Source: Sagittula sp. P11
Lineage (GTDB): Bacteria > Pseudomonadota > Alphaproteobacteria > Rhodobacterales > Rhodobacteraceae
Length of the DNA stretch: 64,000 nt
Direction of reading: 5' to 3'
NCBI RefSeq assembly: GCF_002814095.1
Contig: NZ_CP021913.1
Span: 2,886,001-2,950,000, forward strand
The position numbers were made by a program, and so were the translations under genes. This document shows, piece by piece, positions 26,506 to 34,411 of the stretch. Position 1 is the stretch's first letter. Each line of letters begins with the position of its first letter. Below the pieces are notes generated by a model, which did not search any database, was not told the DNA's origin, and was given only the letters and a program-made list of their open reading frames with translations.

Positions 26506-26800
26506 GCGGATCATGCGGGACCTCCCGCGGTGGTTTTGGCGGAGGGGGAGGAGGTGAGTATTTGGGAAGCAGAGAAACGGGGGCGGTGGCGCGGGGCGGG
26601 TGCGTCGCGGATCATGGCGGTTTCCGGCGGCGGTTCTGGCCGTCGGGGAGGAGGTGCGTGCCTGGCAAGCAGATAAACAGGGTCGGTGGCGCGGGACGGC
26701 GGTTGCGGCGCGGATCATGAGGGACCTCCGGCGGAGGTTCGTGCGGAGAGGGAGGAAGTGAGTATTTGCGAAGCGGAGAAGCCTGGGCGGTTTGCCTTTG
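26506..26800. repeat. About 102-bp imperfect tandem repeat, three units
   Basis: Units begin with GCGGATCATG at 26506, 26607 and 26710, spacing 101 and 103 bp. Each goes on through a C/G-rich arm, GG(A)GGAGGTG, a GAGTATTTG(G/C)GAAGC-like core (26556, 26656, 26760) and a GGCGGTGGCGCGG arm; the third unit ends early. They fill the gap between two permease genes of one operon. The middle core has diverged (GCGTGCCTGGCAAGC). Confidence 0.75.
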
Positions 26801-26851
26801 TCCGGGGTGAGGAGCGGGCGGGTTCGGGGATGTGCGGTGTGGGGGCGTGGG

Positions 26852-27802
26852 TCATTGCGCCATTCCCATTTTGGTCAGCGTGCGGCGTTCCGCGGCGCCG
26901 ATGGCCCAGACCAGCACCGCCGCGAGACCCGCGGCCATGAGGAGGGCGGCCCAGATCTGGGCGGTCTGGCCGTAGTAGCTGCCCGCCAGCATGCGCGCGC
27001 CGAGGCCGCCCTTCTGCACCGGCAGTTCGCCGACGATGGCGCCGACGAGGCTGGCCGCGATGGCGATCTTGAGCGAGGCGAAGAGGTAGGGCACCGATGC
27101 CGGCAGGCGCAGTTTCATCAGCACGTCGCGGGTGGGTGCGCTGTAGGTGCGCATCAGGTCCATCTGCATGGCGTCCGGCGAGCGCAGGCCTTTCACCATG
27201 CCGACCACCACCGGGAAGAACGACAGGTAGGCCGAGATCACCGCCTTGGGCAGCAGCCCCTGGATGCCGACTGAGTAGAGCACCACGATGATCATCGGCG
27301 CCAGTGCCACGATGGGGATGGTCTGGCTGACGATGGCCCAGGGCATGACGCTCATGTCCATGACGCGGCTGTGCACGATGCCGATGGCCAGCACGATGCC
27401 CAGCCCGGTGCCGATCAGGAAGCCCACGAAGGTGGCGTTGAGCGTCACGACGGCATGGTAGAGCAGCCCGCGGTTCGACAGCGAACCGGAGCGGACGAGG
27501 CCGCGCCGCCCGGTCAGTTCCTCGGCCACGGTCGAGGCGTAGAGTTCCGCCACCACCTGGTGCGGGGCGGGCAGGCGGGGCCGGTCGAGCGACCAGCTTT
27601 CACCCAGGGCGCCGAGGTTGCCGAAAACCAGCGCCCATGTGCCGGTGTCGCGGCGTTCCACGGCGGTGGCGGGGGTGACGGCGATCTCCGCGCGCTCGGC
27701 CCGGGTGAGGGTTTCCTGCACGTTCATCGGCACCACGGCCACGTACCAGATCGCCATGAGCGCCAGCAGGACGCCGAGCAGCGGGGGGATGAAGCGGCTC
27801 AT
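26852..27802 (-). CDS. ABC transporter permease (NitT/TauT type), second of two
   Basis: The 316-residue protein begins MSRFIPPLLGVLLALMAIWY, then has a long periplasmic stretch of about 80 residues before the transport helices, which is longer than in the other permease. The EAA loop contains MKLRLPASVPYLFASLKIAI. It ends LTKMGMAQ. The start codon overlaps the stop of the upstream acetyltransferase gene as ATGA. It pairs with the permease at 25592-26440. Confidence 0.9.
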   Translation of the reverse strand: MSRFIPPLLGVLLALMAIWYVAVVPMNVQETLTRAERAEIAVTPATAVERRDTGTWALVFGNLGALGESWSLDRPRLPAPHQVVAELYASTVAEELTGRRGLVRSGSLSNRGLLYHAVVTLNATFVGFLIGTGLGIVLAIGIVHSRVMDMSVMPWAIVSQTIPIVALAPMIIVVLYSVGIQGLLPKAVISAYLSFFPVVVGMVKGLRSPDAMQMDLMRTYSAPTRDVLMKLRLPASVPYLFASLKIAIAASLVGAIVGELPVQKGGLGARMLAGSYYGQTAQIWAALLMAAGLAAVLVWAIGAAERRTLTKMGMAQ

Positions 27803-28227
27803 GATCCATACCTCGACCATTCCATGCGGAGCCGGCGCAGCGGCACCGGCTTTGTTTCGTCTTCCAGACCGAGCGTCGCAAAACCGTTGCGCCGCCAGAA
27901 GGTCTGGGCGCGGACGTTGGCCATCAGCGGGCAGACGCTGAGGAAGTCGCGGCCCTCGCGGGCGGTTTCGAGCAGGGCGGAGCCGTGGCCGCAGCCCGGC
28001 GTCCGGCAGTTCAGCGCGCCGATGTGGCCGTTGGAGGGATCGAGCGAGAGGTAGGCCTCCACCGGTTCGCCGATCACCCAGATGATGCGGTGCTGCAGGA
28101 TGCCTTCGAACATCTCGCGGATCTTCTCTGCCGGGGTGGCGCGTTGCAGCCACGGCGTGCCGTCGATCCAGCCGTTCACCACCTCGGCGCAGTGCGGCAG
28201 GTCGTCGTTGTCGGCCAGACGGATCAT
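27799..28227 (-). CDS. GNAT-family N-acetyltransferase, copy 1
   Basis: The 142-residue protein has the GNAT fold order: MIRLADNDDLPHCAEVV at the start, GEPVEAYLSLDPSNGHIGAL as the central strands, an acetyl-CoA loop near GCGHGSALLETAREG, and ANVRAQTFWRRNGFATLGL at the end. It is clearly paralogous to the next gene (GDPVEGYLSIDP, NTRAQAFYRREGF). It overlaps its neighbours by 4 bp at both ends (ATGA) within the ABC operon. Its substrate is unknown; the location suggests acylation of an imported compound or its product. Confidence 0.85.
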   Translation of the reverse strand: MIRLADNDDLPHCAEVVNGWIDGTPWLQRATPAEKIREMFEGILQHRIIWVIGEPVEAYLSLDPSNGHIGALNCRTPGCGHGSALLETAREGRDFLSVCPLMANVRAQTFWRRNGFATLGLEDETKPVPLRRLRMEWSRYGS

Positions 28228-28664
28228 TTCGCGACCTCGGAGCGGGTCCAGTCCATGCGCAGCATCGGGGGGGCGCCGTCGCGGTCGGCGTCGAGGCGCG
28301 CGGTCTCGGTGAAGCCTTCGCGGCGGTAGAAGGCCTGTGCGCGGGTGTTGGGCGCGTAGACCGTCAGCCAGAGCGTGTCGCGCCCTTCCTTGGCGAGGTC
28401 CATCAGCCGCTTGCCGGTGCCCTGGCCGGGACGGGCCAGGTAGATCGCGCCGATCCTGTTGCTGGTGGGGTCGATGGACAGGTAGCCCTCGACCGGGTCG
28501 CCCGCGACGTGCATGTCGCGGACCGGGAAGGCCTCTGCCAGGTAGCCGGTCAGGGTGTCCACGTCCGGGGTGCCCTGGATGTAGCCCGTGCCTGTTTCCC
28601 AGTCGTGCACGATCCGCGCGCAGGCGGGCATGTCGTCGGGGGTGGCGGCACGGATGGGGATCAT
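28224..28664 (-). CDS. GNAT-family N-acetyltransferase, copy 2
   Basis: The 146-residue GNAT protein opens MIPIRAATPDDMPACARIV and has GYLSIDPTSNRIGAIYL, the acetyl-CoA-binding turn ARPGQGTGKRLMDLAKEGRD (Q/RxxGxG/A type), and NTRAQAFYRREGFTETARL. Copy 2 keeps a better acetyl-CoA loop than copy 1. It starts in ATGA overlap with the ATPase gene and ends in ATGA overlap with copy 1, so all four genes are translationally coupled. A tandem duplication is the simplest origin. Confidence 0.87.
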   Translation of the reverse strand: MIPIRAATPDDMPACARIVHDWETGTGYIQGTPDVDTLTGYLAEAFPVRDMHVAGDPVEGYLSIDPTSNRIGAIYLARPGQGTGKRLMDLAKEGRDTLWLTVYAPNTRAQAFYRREGFTETARLDADRDGAPPMLRMDWTRSEVAK

Positions 28665-29440
28665 TCGTCGTACCCCGCGCGCAGACCCTCGCGGACGCGG
28701 TGGGCGATCTCGATGAATTCCGGCGTGTCGCGGATGTCGAGCGGGCGGTCCTTTGGCAGGGGGCTTTCGATCACGTCGGTGATGCGGCCGGGACGGGGGC
28801 TCATGACGACGATGTGGGTCGAGAGGTAGACCGCTTCGGGGATGGAGTGGGTGACGAAGGCGATGGTCTTGCCGGTCTTGTCCCAGAGGCGCAGGACCTC
28901 CTCGTTCAGGCGGTCGCGGACGATCTCGTCCAGCGCGCCGAAGGGTTCGTCCATCAGCAGGATGTCGGCGTCGAAGGCCAGCGCCCGGGCGATGGAGGCG
29001 CGCTGCTGCATGCCGCCCGAAAGCTGCCAAGGGAATTTTTTCTCGAAACCGGAAAGCTCGACCAGTTCCAGCACGCGGGCGATGCGTTGTTCGCGCTCGG
29101 CCTTCGAATAGCCCATGATCTCGAGCGGGAGGGCGACGTTGCGGCCGATGGTGCGCCACGGGTAGAGCCCGGCGGCCTGGAAGACATAGCCGTAGGCGCG
29201 GGCGCGGCGGGCCTCGTCCGGGGTCATGCCGTTCACCGTCAGCGTGCCGCCGGTCGGGTGTTCGAGGGCGGCCATGCAGCGCAGGAAGGTGGTCTTGCCG
29301 CAGCCCGAGGGACCGATGAACGACACGAAGGCGCCCTTGGGGATGTCGAGCGAGACATCTTTCAGCGCGTGCACTGGGCCGTCGGCCGTCTGGAAGGTCA
29401 GGTCCAGGTTCTTTGCCTGGATCACCGGTTGGGCTGTCAT
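28661..29440 (-). CDS. ABC transporter ATPase (NitT/TauT type)
   Basis: The 259-residue ATPase has Walker A GPSGCGKTTFLR, Q-loop region GYVFQAAGLYPWRTIG, signature LSGGMQQRASIARAL, Walker B ILLMDEPFGALDE and the switch histidine in VTHSIPEAVYL. These fit the TauB/SsuB/ThiZ group. The start ATG at 29440 has GGAG about 10 bp upstream. It is the first gene of the operon ATPase - GNAT2 - GNAT1 - permease - repeats - permease - binding protein. No RutR-like box was found in the 203 bp between it and the divergent cupin gene. Confidence 0.93.
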   Translation of the reverse strand: MTAQPVIQAKNLDLTFQTADGPVHALKDVSLDIPKGAFVSFIGPSGCGKTTFLRCMAALEHPTGGTLTVNGMTPDEARRARAYGYVFQAAGLYPWRTIGRNVALPLEIMGYSKAEREQRIARVLELVELSGFEKKFPWQLSGGMQQRASIARALAFDADILLMDEPFGALDEIVRDRLNEEVLRLWDKTGKTIAFVTHSIPEAVYLSTHIVVMSPRPGRITDVIESPLPKDRPLDIRDTPEFIEIAHRVREGLRAGYDE

Positions 29441-29643
29441 CAAGGGAAGCTCCGGAAGTCGGCGGCCCCGGCGGCGTGGCCGGGATCGCATGTTTGGGTG
29501 GCAGGGCGCAGGCATCGCCGTCCCCATGAGTTGTCGGGGCCCGCGGTGCAGGCGTCAAGCGGTGCCTTCGGACGAAGACGGGTGATGACCGGCGGGTGAC
29601 GCTCTGGCATCATCGCGCCACTGGGCACGAAAGGAGGTGCGGG

Positions 29644-30042
29644 ATGGCGGATTGCGTGAAACTGCGGCCTGCGGGCACGTATGCGGGCAAGCAGGGGTTC
29701 GACTATTTCGAGGGGATCGCGAAGGAGACGGTGGGCGCGCAGGGCGTCTGCATGCACCTGCTGACCATTCCGCCCGGTGCGAGGGCCAAGGCCCACAAGC
29801 ACGAGACGCACGAGACGGCGATCTACGTGATCTCCGGCACCGCGCGGATGTACTGGGGGGAGCGGCTGGAGCACGTCATGGACACCAAGGCGGGCGACAT
29901 GATCTACATCCCGGCGGACGTGCCGCACCTGCCGTTCAACGACGGCGATACACCGGCGGTTGCGGTGATCGCCCGCACCGATCCGCACGAACAGGAGTCG
30001 GTTGTCCTGCTGCCGGCGCTTGAGGCGCTGGTGCCCGGGTGA
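29644..30042 (+). CDS. Cupin-domain protein
   Basis: The 132-residue single-cupin protein has metal-binding motif 1 in AHKHETHETAIYVISGTARMY (histidines near residues 54-60, glutamate, glycine) and motif 2 in GDMIYIPADVPHLPFND. A mononuclear metal is expected; function may be enzymatic or ligand sensing. The ribosome site AAAGGAGG is strong. It is divergent from the ABC operon and near hydA. Its part in pyrimidine metabolism, if any, is not known. Confidence 0.85.
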   Translation: MADCVKLRPAGTYAGKQGFDYFEGIAKETVGAQGVCMHLLTIPPGARAKAHKHETHETAIYVISGTARMYWGERLEHVMDTKAGDMIYIPADVPHLPFNDGDTPAVAVIARTDPHEQESVVLLPALEALVPG

Positions 30043-30211
30043 TCCTTGCCGCGCGCGGGTCATGGCGGGGTGTCCGTCCGGCTGCGCCCGTCTGACGGGG
30101 CGGTGAAGGAGGCGAACCGGGGACGGGGCTTGTGCGTCATGCAGCGTCCTTGCGCAGGGTCGGGGGACGCCGGCGGGGCGGGCCGTCTCATGCGGTGCGC
30201 GGGTTCCGGCC

Positions 30212-30409
30212 TCAGTCATCCGCGACTGCCCCGGCAACGCCTGTCGCCCCGGCGGTCACCGCGTCGGCGGCGGCGTCCTCGGCGAGGGCGCGGAGGGCCA
30301 TGAGCCCCCCGAGCGTGCGTTCGATCTGCGCCGGGCGACGCTGGTCGTGCCCGGGAAGGAAGTCGCCCCCCCGGGTCATGCCACCGCAGCCACACGCGCA
30401 GATTGCCAT
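30212..30409 (-). CDS. Small cysteine-rich protein with CACGCGG...FLPGHDQ motif
   Basis: This 65-residue protein opens MAICACGCGGMTRGGDFLPG, so three cysteines fall within the first ten residues, followed by HDQRRPAQIERTLGGL and an alanine-rich tail. I recall this Cys-Gly / PGHD pattern from short bacterial proteins of unknown function; the Cys and His residues could bind a metal. It follows hydA by 14 bp with its own AAGGGGG ribosome site, so it is probably the last gene of the hydA operon. Confidence 0.65.
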   Translation of the reverse strand: MAICACGCGGMTRGGDFLPGHDQRRPAQIERTLGGLMALRALAEDAAADAVTAGATGVAGAVADD

Positions 30410-30423
30410 TTGTCCGTCCCCCT

Positions 30424-31881
30424 TCAGACGCCGGTGGCCGGGATGCCGGAGCGCTGCACCGGGCGGGGCGCGGTGAGATCCTTCCACTTCGACAGCGCCT
30501 TGTTGGTGGGCGTGCCGGCCTTGCGCTCGACGAACTTGCCGTGGCCTTCCTGCGAGGTCAGCGTGCCGTCGGTCACGGCGACATGGCCGCGGGTCATGAC
30601 GTAGCGCGGCAGGCCCTTCACCTTCTTGCCCTCGAAGACGTTGTAGTCGATGGCGCTGACCTGGCTGGCGGCGGTGATGGTCTTTTCCTTCTCGGGGTCG
30701 AGCACGAGGATGTCGGCGTCCGAGCCCACGCGGATCGCGCCCTTCCTCGGGTAGCAGTTGAGGATCTTGGCGATGTTGGTGGAGGTGACGGCGACGAATT
30801 CCTCCGGCGTCAGGCGGCCCGTGCCGACGCCCTGGGTCCAGAGCATCGGGATGCGGTCCTCGAGCCCGCCGGTGCCGTTCGGGATCTTGGTGAAGTCGCC
30901 CACGCCGTAGCGCTTCTGGTCGGTGGTGAAGGCGCAGTGGTCGGTGGCCACGACGCTGAGCGAGCCGGACATCAGGCCCGCCCAGAGGCTGTCCTGGTGC
31001 TTCTGGTTGCGGAACGGCGGCGACATGACGCGGCGGGCGGCGTGGTCCCAGTCCTGGTTGAAGTACTCGGATTCGTCGAGCGTCAGGTGCTGGATCAGCG
31101 GCTCGCCCCAGACGCGCTTGCCCTGCTGGCGGGCGCGGCGGATGGCCTCGTGCGCCTCTTCGCAGGACACGTGCACGATGTAGAGCGGCACACCCGCCAT
31201 GTCGGCGATCATGATGGCGCGGTTGGCGGCCTCGCCCTCGACCTGCGGCGGACGGGAATAGGCGTGGGCCTCGGGGCCGTTGTTGCCCTCGGCCAGCAGC
31301 TTGGCCGAGAGTTCGGCCACCACGTCGCCGTTTTCGGCGTGGACCATGGCGATGCCGCCCAGTTCGGCGAGGCGCTGGAACGAGGCGTACATCTCGTCGT
31401 CGTTCACCATCAGCGCGCCCTTGTAGGCCATGAAGTGCTTGAAGGTGGTGATGCCGCGGGTGTCGATCACGGTCTTCATCTCGTTGAAGACCTGCTCGCC
31501 CCACCATGTGACGGCCATGTGGAAGGAGTAGTCGCAATGCGCCCGCGTAGATTTGTTGTCCCACATCTGGAGCGCGTCGAGCAGGCCCTGGCCGGGCGAG
31601 GGCAGGGCGAAGTCGATCACCATGGTGGTGCCGCCCGCCAGCGCCGCGCGGGTGCCGCTGTCGAAGTCGTCGGTGGAATAGGTGCCCATGAAGGGCATTT
31701 CGAGGTGGGTGTGCGGGTCGATGCCGCCGGGCATGACGTAGCAGCCGGTTGCATCCAGTTCCTTGTCGCCCTTCAGGCCCTCGCCGATCTCGGTGATGAT
31801 GCCGTTTTCGACCGCGACATCGGCCTTGTAGCTCAGGTCGGCGGTGACGACGGTGCCGTTCTTGATGACTGTGGTGGTCAT
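30424..31881 (-). CDS. hydA: Dihydropyrimidinase / D-hydantoinase
   Basis: The 485-residue amidohydrolase has metal ligands H57 and H59 in GIDPHTHLEMPF, the carboxylated lysine K154 in HFMAYKGALMV, further histidines in MVHAENGD and IVHVSCEEA, and the aspartate in VATDHCAF. It opens the dihydrouracil or dihydrothymine ring to give the N-carbamoyl-beta-amino acid, the second step of the reductive pyrimidine pathway. PreT/PreA (step 1) and the M20 amidase (step 3) are encoded nearby. It is the third gene of a four-gene operon; its start overlaps the stop of a 95-residue gene as ATGA. Confidence 0.95.
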   Translation of the reverse strand: MTTTVIKNGTVVTADLSYKADVAVENGIITEIGEGLKGDKELDATGCYVMPGGIDPHTHLEMPFMGTYSTDDFDSGTRAALAGGTTMVIDFALPSPGQGLLDALQMWDNKSTRAHCDYSFHMAVTWWGEQVFNEMKTVIDTRGITTFKHFMAYKGALMVNDDEMYASFQRLAELGGIAMVHAENGDVVAELSAKLLAEGNNGPEAHAYSRPPQVEGEAANRAIMIADMAGVPLYIVHVSCEEAHEAIRRARQQGKRVWGEPLIQHLTLDESEYFNQDWDHAARRVMSPPFRNQKHQDSLWAGLMSGSLSVVATDHCAFTTDQKRYGVGDFTKIPNGTGGLEDRIPMLWTQGVGTGRLTPEEFVAVTSTNIAKILNCYPRKGAIRVGSDADILVLDPEKEKTITAASQVSAIDYNVFEGKKVKGLPRYVMTRGHVAVTDGTLTSQEGHGKFVERKAGTPTNKALSKWKDLTAPRPVQRSGIPATGV

Positions 31882-32165
31882 GTGATGCTCCCTGTGTCCG
31901 GGTCGTTGCCCGGTGTCTCGGTGAAGGCCCGGGCCAGATGCGCCGCGGCGCGCCGGTGCCAGTGGTCCGCGTCTGGGCGGAAGGCGATGTCGTTCTGCCG
32001 CTCCATCGCGGCTTCGAGGTTCCAGAGGGCCTGTGCCTCCGGCAGGTTGCCCGCTTCGGCCTGTGCGTCGCCCAGCCTGTCGGCCAGCCCGGCCAGGACG
32101 CAGATGTCCGCCACCGACAGGGTCACTGTCACCGGGGCATCGAGGTCGACATCGGGCAGGTCCAT
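31878..32165 (-). CDS. Conserved small protein of the hydA operon, function unknown
   Basis: A 95-residue soluble, acidic protein starts MDLPDVDLDAPVTVTLSVAD and has the helical stretch NLPEAQALWNLEAAMERQND. I do not recognise the family. The coding case is good: ATGA overlap with hydA, start 5 bp after the previous gene, and no frame problem. The position suggests a role tied to hydantoinase expression or maturation, but that is a guess. Confidence 0.7.
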   Translation of the reverse strand: MDLPDVDLDAPVTVTLSVADICVLAGLADRLGDAQAEAGNLPEAQALWNLEAAMERQNDIAFRPDADHWHRRAAAHLARAFTETPGNDPDTGSIT

Positions 32166-32170
32166 GCGGA

Positions 32171-32410
32171 TCAGCCCACGCAGTCCAGGAAATGGAACTT
32201 CCCGTCCTGACGATAGTAGAAGCACAGGTCGTCCGTCACGAAGACTTCGCTGAGCGGGACGCCTGCGGGCAGGCCATCGGCGATGCCGAGCGGCAGGTCG
32301 AAGTCCACGGGTTTGACCCTGACGGTTTCGGCAGGCAGCGGGTCGGCCCCGAGGGTCGCCAGCGCCAGCAGCCCGATGCAGCAGATCAGCGAGAGCGAGA
32401 GGCGATTCAT
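32171..32410 (-). CDS. Small secreted protein of the hydA operon, function unknown
   Basis: A 79-residue protein with a signal peptide (MNRLSLSLICCIGLLALATL) leaves a short mature domain with DLCFYYRQDGKFHFLDCVG at the end; two cysteines there could form a disulfide. It is the first gene of the hydA operon, 5 bp before the 95-residue gene. The twin cysteines in the leader do not fit a good lipobox. I know no function for it. Confidence 0.65.
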   Translation of the reverse strand: MNRLSLSLICCIGLLALATLGADPLPAETVRVKPVDFDLPLGIADGLPAGVPLSEVFVTDDLCFYYRQDGKFHFLDCVG

Positions 32411-32526
32411 CGGCAGGCCCCGTAGGCTGCGGAGGGTGCCGCCGCGTATGCAACCGCTGGCATGGCCCCCGCGTTGATGGGGAAAGGGCGGGCCATGGCT
32501 GCGCCGCCCGCAGATGAGGATATCCG

Positions 32527-32769
32527 ATGAACGAGACCGAGACCCGCCTGCACGAGGCGCTGGAAAACATGTTCGACACCGAAGAGGACACGGGCAACAA
32601 GACGCTCGAGGTCACGGCCCGCGAGCTGGCCAATGCCGCCGAGGTGGAAGGCAAGACCGGCTCCGTCAGTACCGAGGCGGCGCTGGCCGTCCTGCGCGAG
32701 GCCGCCGGCCCGGGCGACGAGATCGACGGAGAGACGGCGCGGTTCGCCATGCCGCGCAACAGGGCGTAG
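32527..32769 (+). CDS. Small acidic protein, function unknown
   Basis: An 80-residue protein begins MNETETRLHEALENMFDTEE and is rich in E, A and T, with a predicted helical, non-secreted character. It is divergent from the hydA operon and is followed by a hairpin at 32842. No family is recognised. The ATG follows GAGGATATCCG, a fair ribosome site. Support is moderate: composition and context only. Confidence 0.55.
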   Translation: MNETETRLHEALENMFDTEEDTGNKTLEVTARELANAAEVEGKTGSVSTEAALAVLREAAGPGDEIDGETARFAMPRNRA

Positions 32770-32841
32770 GCCAGCCGAAGACCGCGCCGGTCCGTCCGGG
32801 GCGCATCGCGCCGGGGGCTGGCGGGCCGGGCGGGTCATTCT

Positions 32842-32860
32842 GTCGGGCCGGCGGCCCGAC
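32842..32860. terminator. GC hairpin between convergent genes
   Basis: GTCGGGCC and GGCCCGAC pair perfectly around GGC. It lies between the 80-residue gene (+) and the end of the amidase gene (-). No T-run. The rest of 32770-33011 shows no gene. Confidence 0.4.
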
Positions 32861-33011
32861 GCCCGCCCACACCCGTGGCCCGACAGGTGGCATGGGCCGG
32901 GCGACCGCAGCGGGTGACGGGCCGCAAAGCCCGTCCGGCCGTGCTCCCGCCAATGCTCTGGTCGAGTGGAATCCACGTGAATGCCATGTCCGCTCGTGTC
33001 CCCTCCGCGCG

Positions 33012-34262
33012 TTACGATACGATTTCCGCCGTCTCGACCACCGCGTGGAACAGCACGTCGGTGCCGGCCTTGGCCCATTCCTTCGAGATTTCCTCGGCCT
33101 CGTTGTGCGACAGACCGTCGACGCAGGGGCACATGATCATCGCGGTGGGCGCCACCTCGTTGATCCAGCAGGCGTCGTGGCCCGCGCCGGAGACAAGGTT
33201 CATGTGGCTGTAGCCCAGCCGTTCCGCCGCGTTGCGCACGGCGGTCACGCAGCCCTCGTCGAAGGTGACGGGGTCGAAGTGGCCGACCGGCTCGATCTCC
33301 AGCCCGAGGCCCAGCTCGTCGGCGATCTCCTTTGCCTTCGCCTCGTACTGTTCACGCATGGAGGTGAGTTTCCCGAGGTCGGGAGAGCGGAAGTCGACGG
33401 TGAAGACCACCTTGCCGGGGATCACGTTGCGGGAGTTCGGGTAGACGTCGCAGTGCCCGACCGCGCCCACGGCGTGCGGCTGGTGGGCCATGGCGATCTG
33501 ATGCGCGGCCTCGGTCATGCGGGCCATGCCGAGCCCTGCGTTGACCCGCATGTTCATCGGCGTGGACCCGGTGTGCGCGTCCTTGCCGGTGACGGTGCAT
33601 TGCAGCCACCACAGGCCCTGCCCGTGGGTGACGACGCCGATGTCCTTGCCTTCGGCCTCGAGGATCGGGCCCTGCTCGATGTGCAGTTCGAACATGGCGT
33701 GCATCTTGCGGGCGCCGACCTTCTCGTCGCCCTTCCAGCCGATGCGCTCCAGCTCGGACCCGAAGGTCTTGCCCTCCGCGTCCTCGCGGTCATAGGCCCA
33801 TTGCAGGTCGTGCTTGCCGGCGAAGACGCCGGAGGCCAGCATCGCCGGGGCGAAGCGGGTGCCTTCCTCGTTGGTCCAGTTGGTCACGACGATGGGGTGT
33901 TTGGTCCTGATGCCGGTGTCGTTGAGCGAGCGGATGACCTCCAGCCCGCCGAGAACGCCCAGCACGCCGTCGTACTTGCCGCCTGTCGGCTGCGTGTCGA
34001 GGTGGCTGCCCACGTAGACCGGCAGCGCGTCCGGGTCGGTGCCTTCGCGGCGGGCGAACATGTTGCCGATCTCGTCCAGCCCCATGGTGCAGCCCGCCTC
34101 CTCGCACCAGGCCTTGAACAGCGCGCGGCCCTCGGCGTCGGCATCGGTCAGGGTCTGGCGGTTGTTGCCGCCCGCGACGCCCGGTCCGATCTTCGCCATC
34201 TCCATCAGGCTGTCCCACAGGCGGTCGCCGTTGATCGTGAGATTTGCGGCTGGTGCTGCCAT
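33012..34262 (-). CDS. M20-family amidase, N-carbamoyl-beta-alanine/L-carbamoylase type (PydC-like)
   Basis: The 416-residue zinc hydrolase has metal ligands in YVGSHLDTQPTGGKYDGVLG (H87, D98), the acid pair in TNWTNEEGTRFAP (E132/E133), ELHIEQGPILE, and a C-terminal SGAGHDACWI. This is the allantoate amidohydrolase / beta-ureidopropionase family. With hydA and preTA beside it, the best role is release of ammonia and CO2 from N-carbamoyl-beta-alanine (step 3). It starts at 34262 after GGGGAG and is divergent from rutR across the operator at 34309. Confidence 0.92.
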   Translation of the reverse strand: MAAPAANLTINGDRLWDSLMEMAKIGPGVAGGNNRQTLTDADAEGRALFKAWCEEAGCTMGLDEIGNMFARREGTDPDALPVYVGSHLDTQPTGGKYDGVLGVLGGLEVIRSLNDTGIRTKHPIVVTNWTNEEGTRFAPAMLASGVFAGKHDLQWAYDREDAEGKTFGSELERIGWKGDEKVGARKMHAMFELHIEQGPILEAEGKDIGVVTHGQGLWWLQCTVTGKDAHTGSTPMNMRVNAGLGMARMTEAAHQIAMAHQPHAVGAVGHCDVYPNSRNVIPGKVVFTVDFRSPDLGKLTSMREQYEAKAKEIADELGLGLEIEPVGHFDPVTFDEGCVTAVRNAAERLGYSHMNLVSGAGHDACWINEVAPTAMIMCPCVDGLSHNEAEEISKEWAKAGTDVLFHAVVETAEIVS

Positions 34263-34308
34263 TTCGTACACTCCCCTTCGGACCCCACTGCCAAGGGTCT
34301 CTTGCGAT

Positions 34309-34324
34309 TTGACCAATCGGTCAA
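34309..34324. promoter_or_regulatory. RutR operator
   Basis: TTGACCAATCGGTCAA differs from the E. coli RutR consensus TTGACCANNTGGTCAA by one base among the 14 defined positions. It is centred between the divergent amidase gene and rutR, 47 bp and 88 bp from their starts. Confidence 0.8.
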
Positions 34325-34411
34325 AAGAACGCTACCAAAGGACAGATTCCAGTCAAGCGCCGCGCCGTGAATTCCGGCAGTCGCTTAAATAAAGGGCAGG
34401 CAGGGGCGGCG

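Noticed and set aside
26437-26718. 93-codon minus-strand frame through the tandem repeats, overlapping the permease start as ATGA
   Set aside because: The product is low complexity (P/R/T-rich) and its start is the repeat boundary ATGATCCGC; the repeats, not coding, explain the openness.
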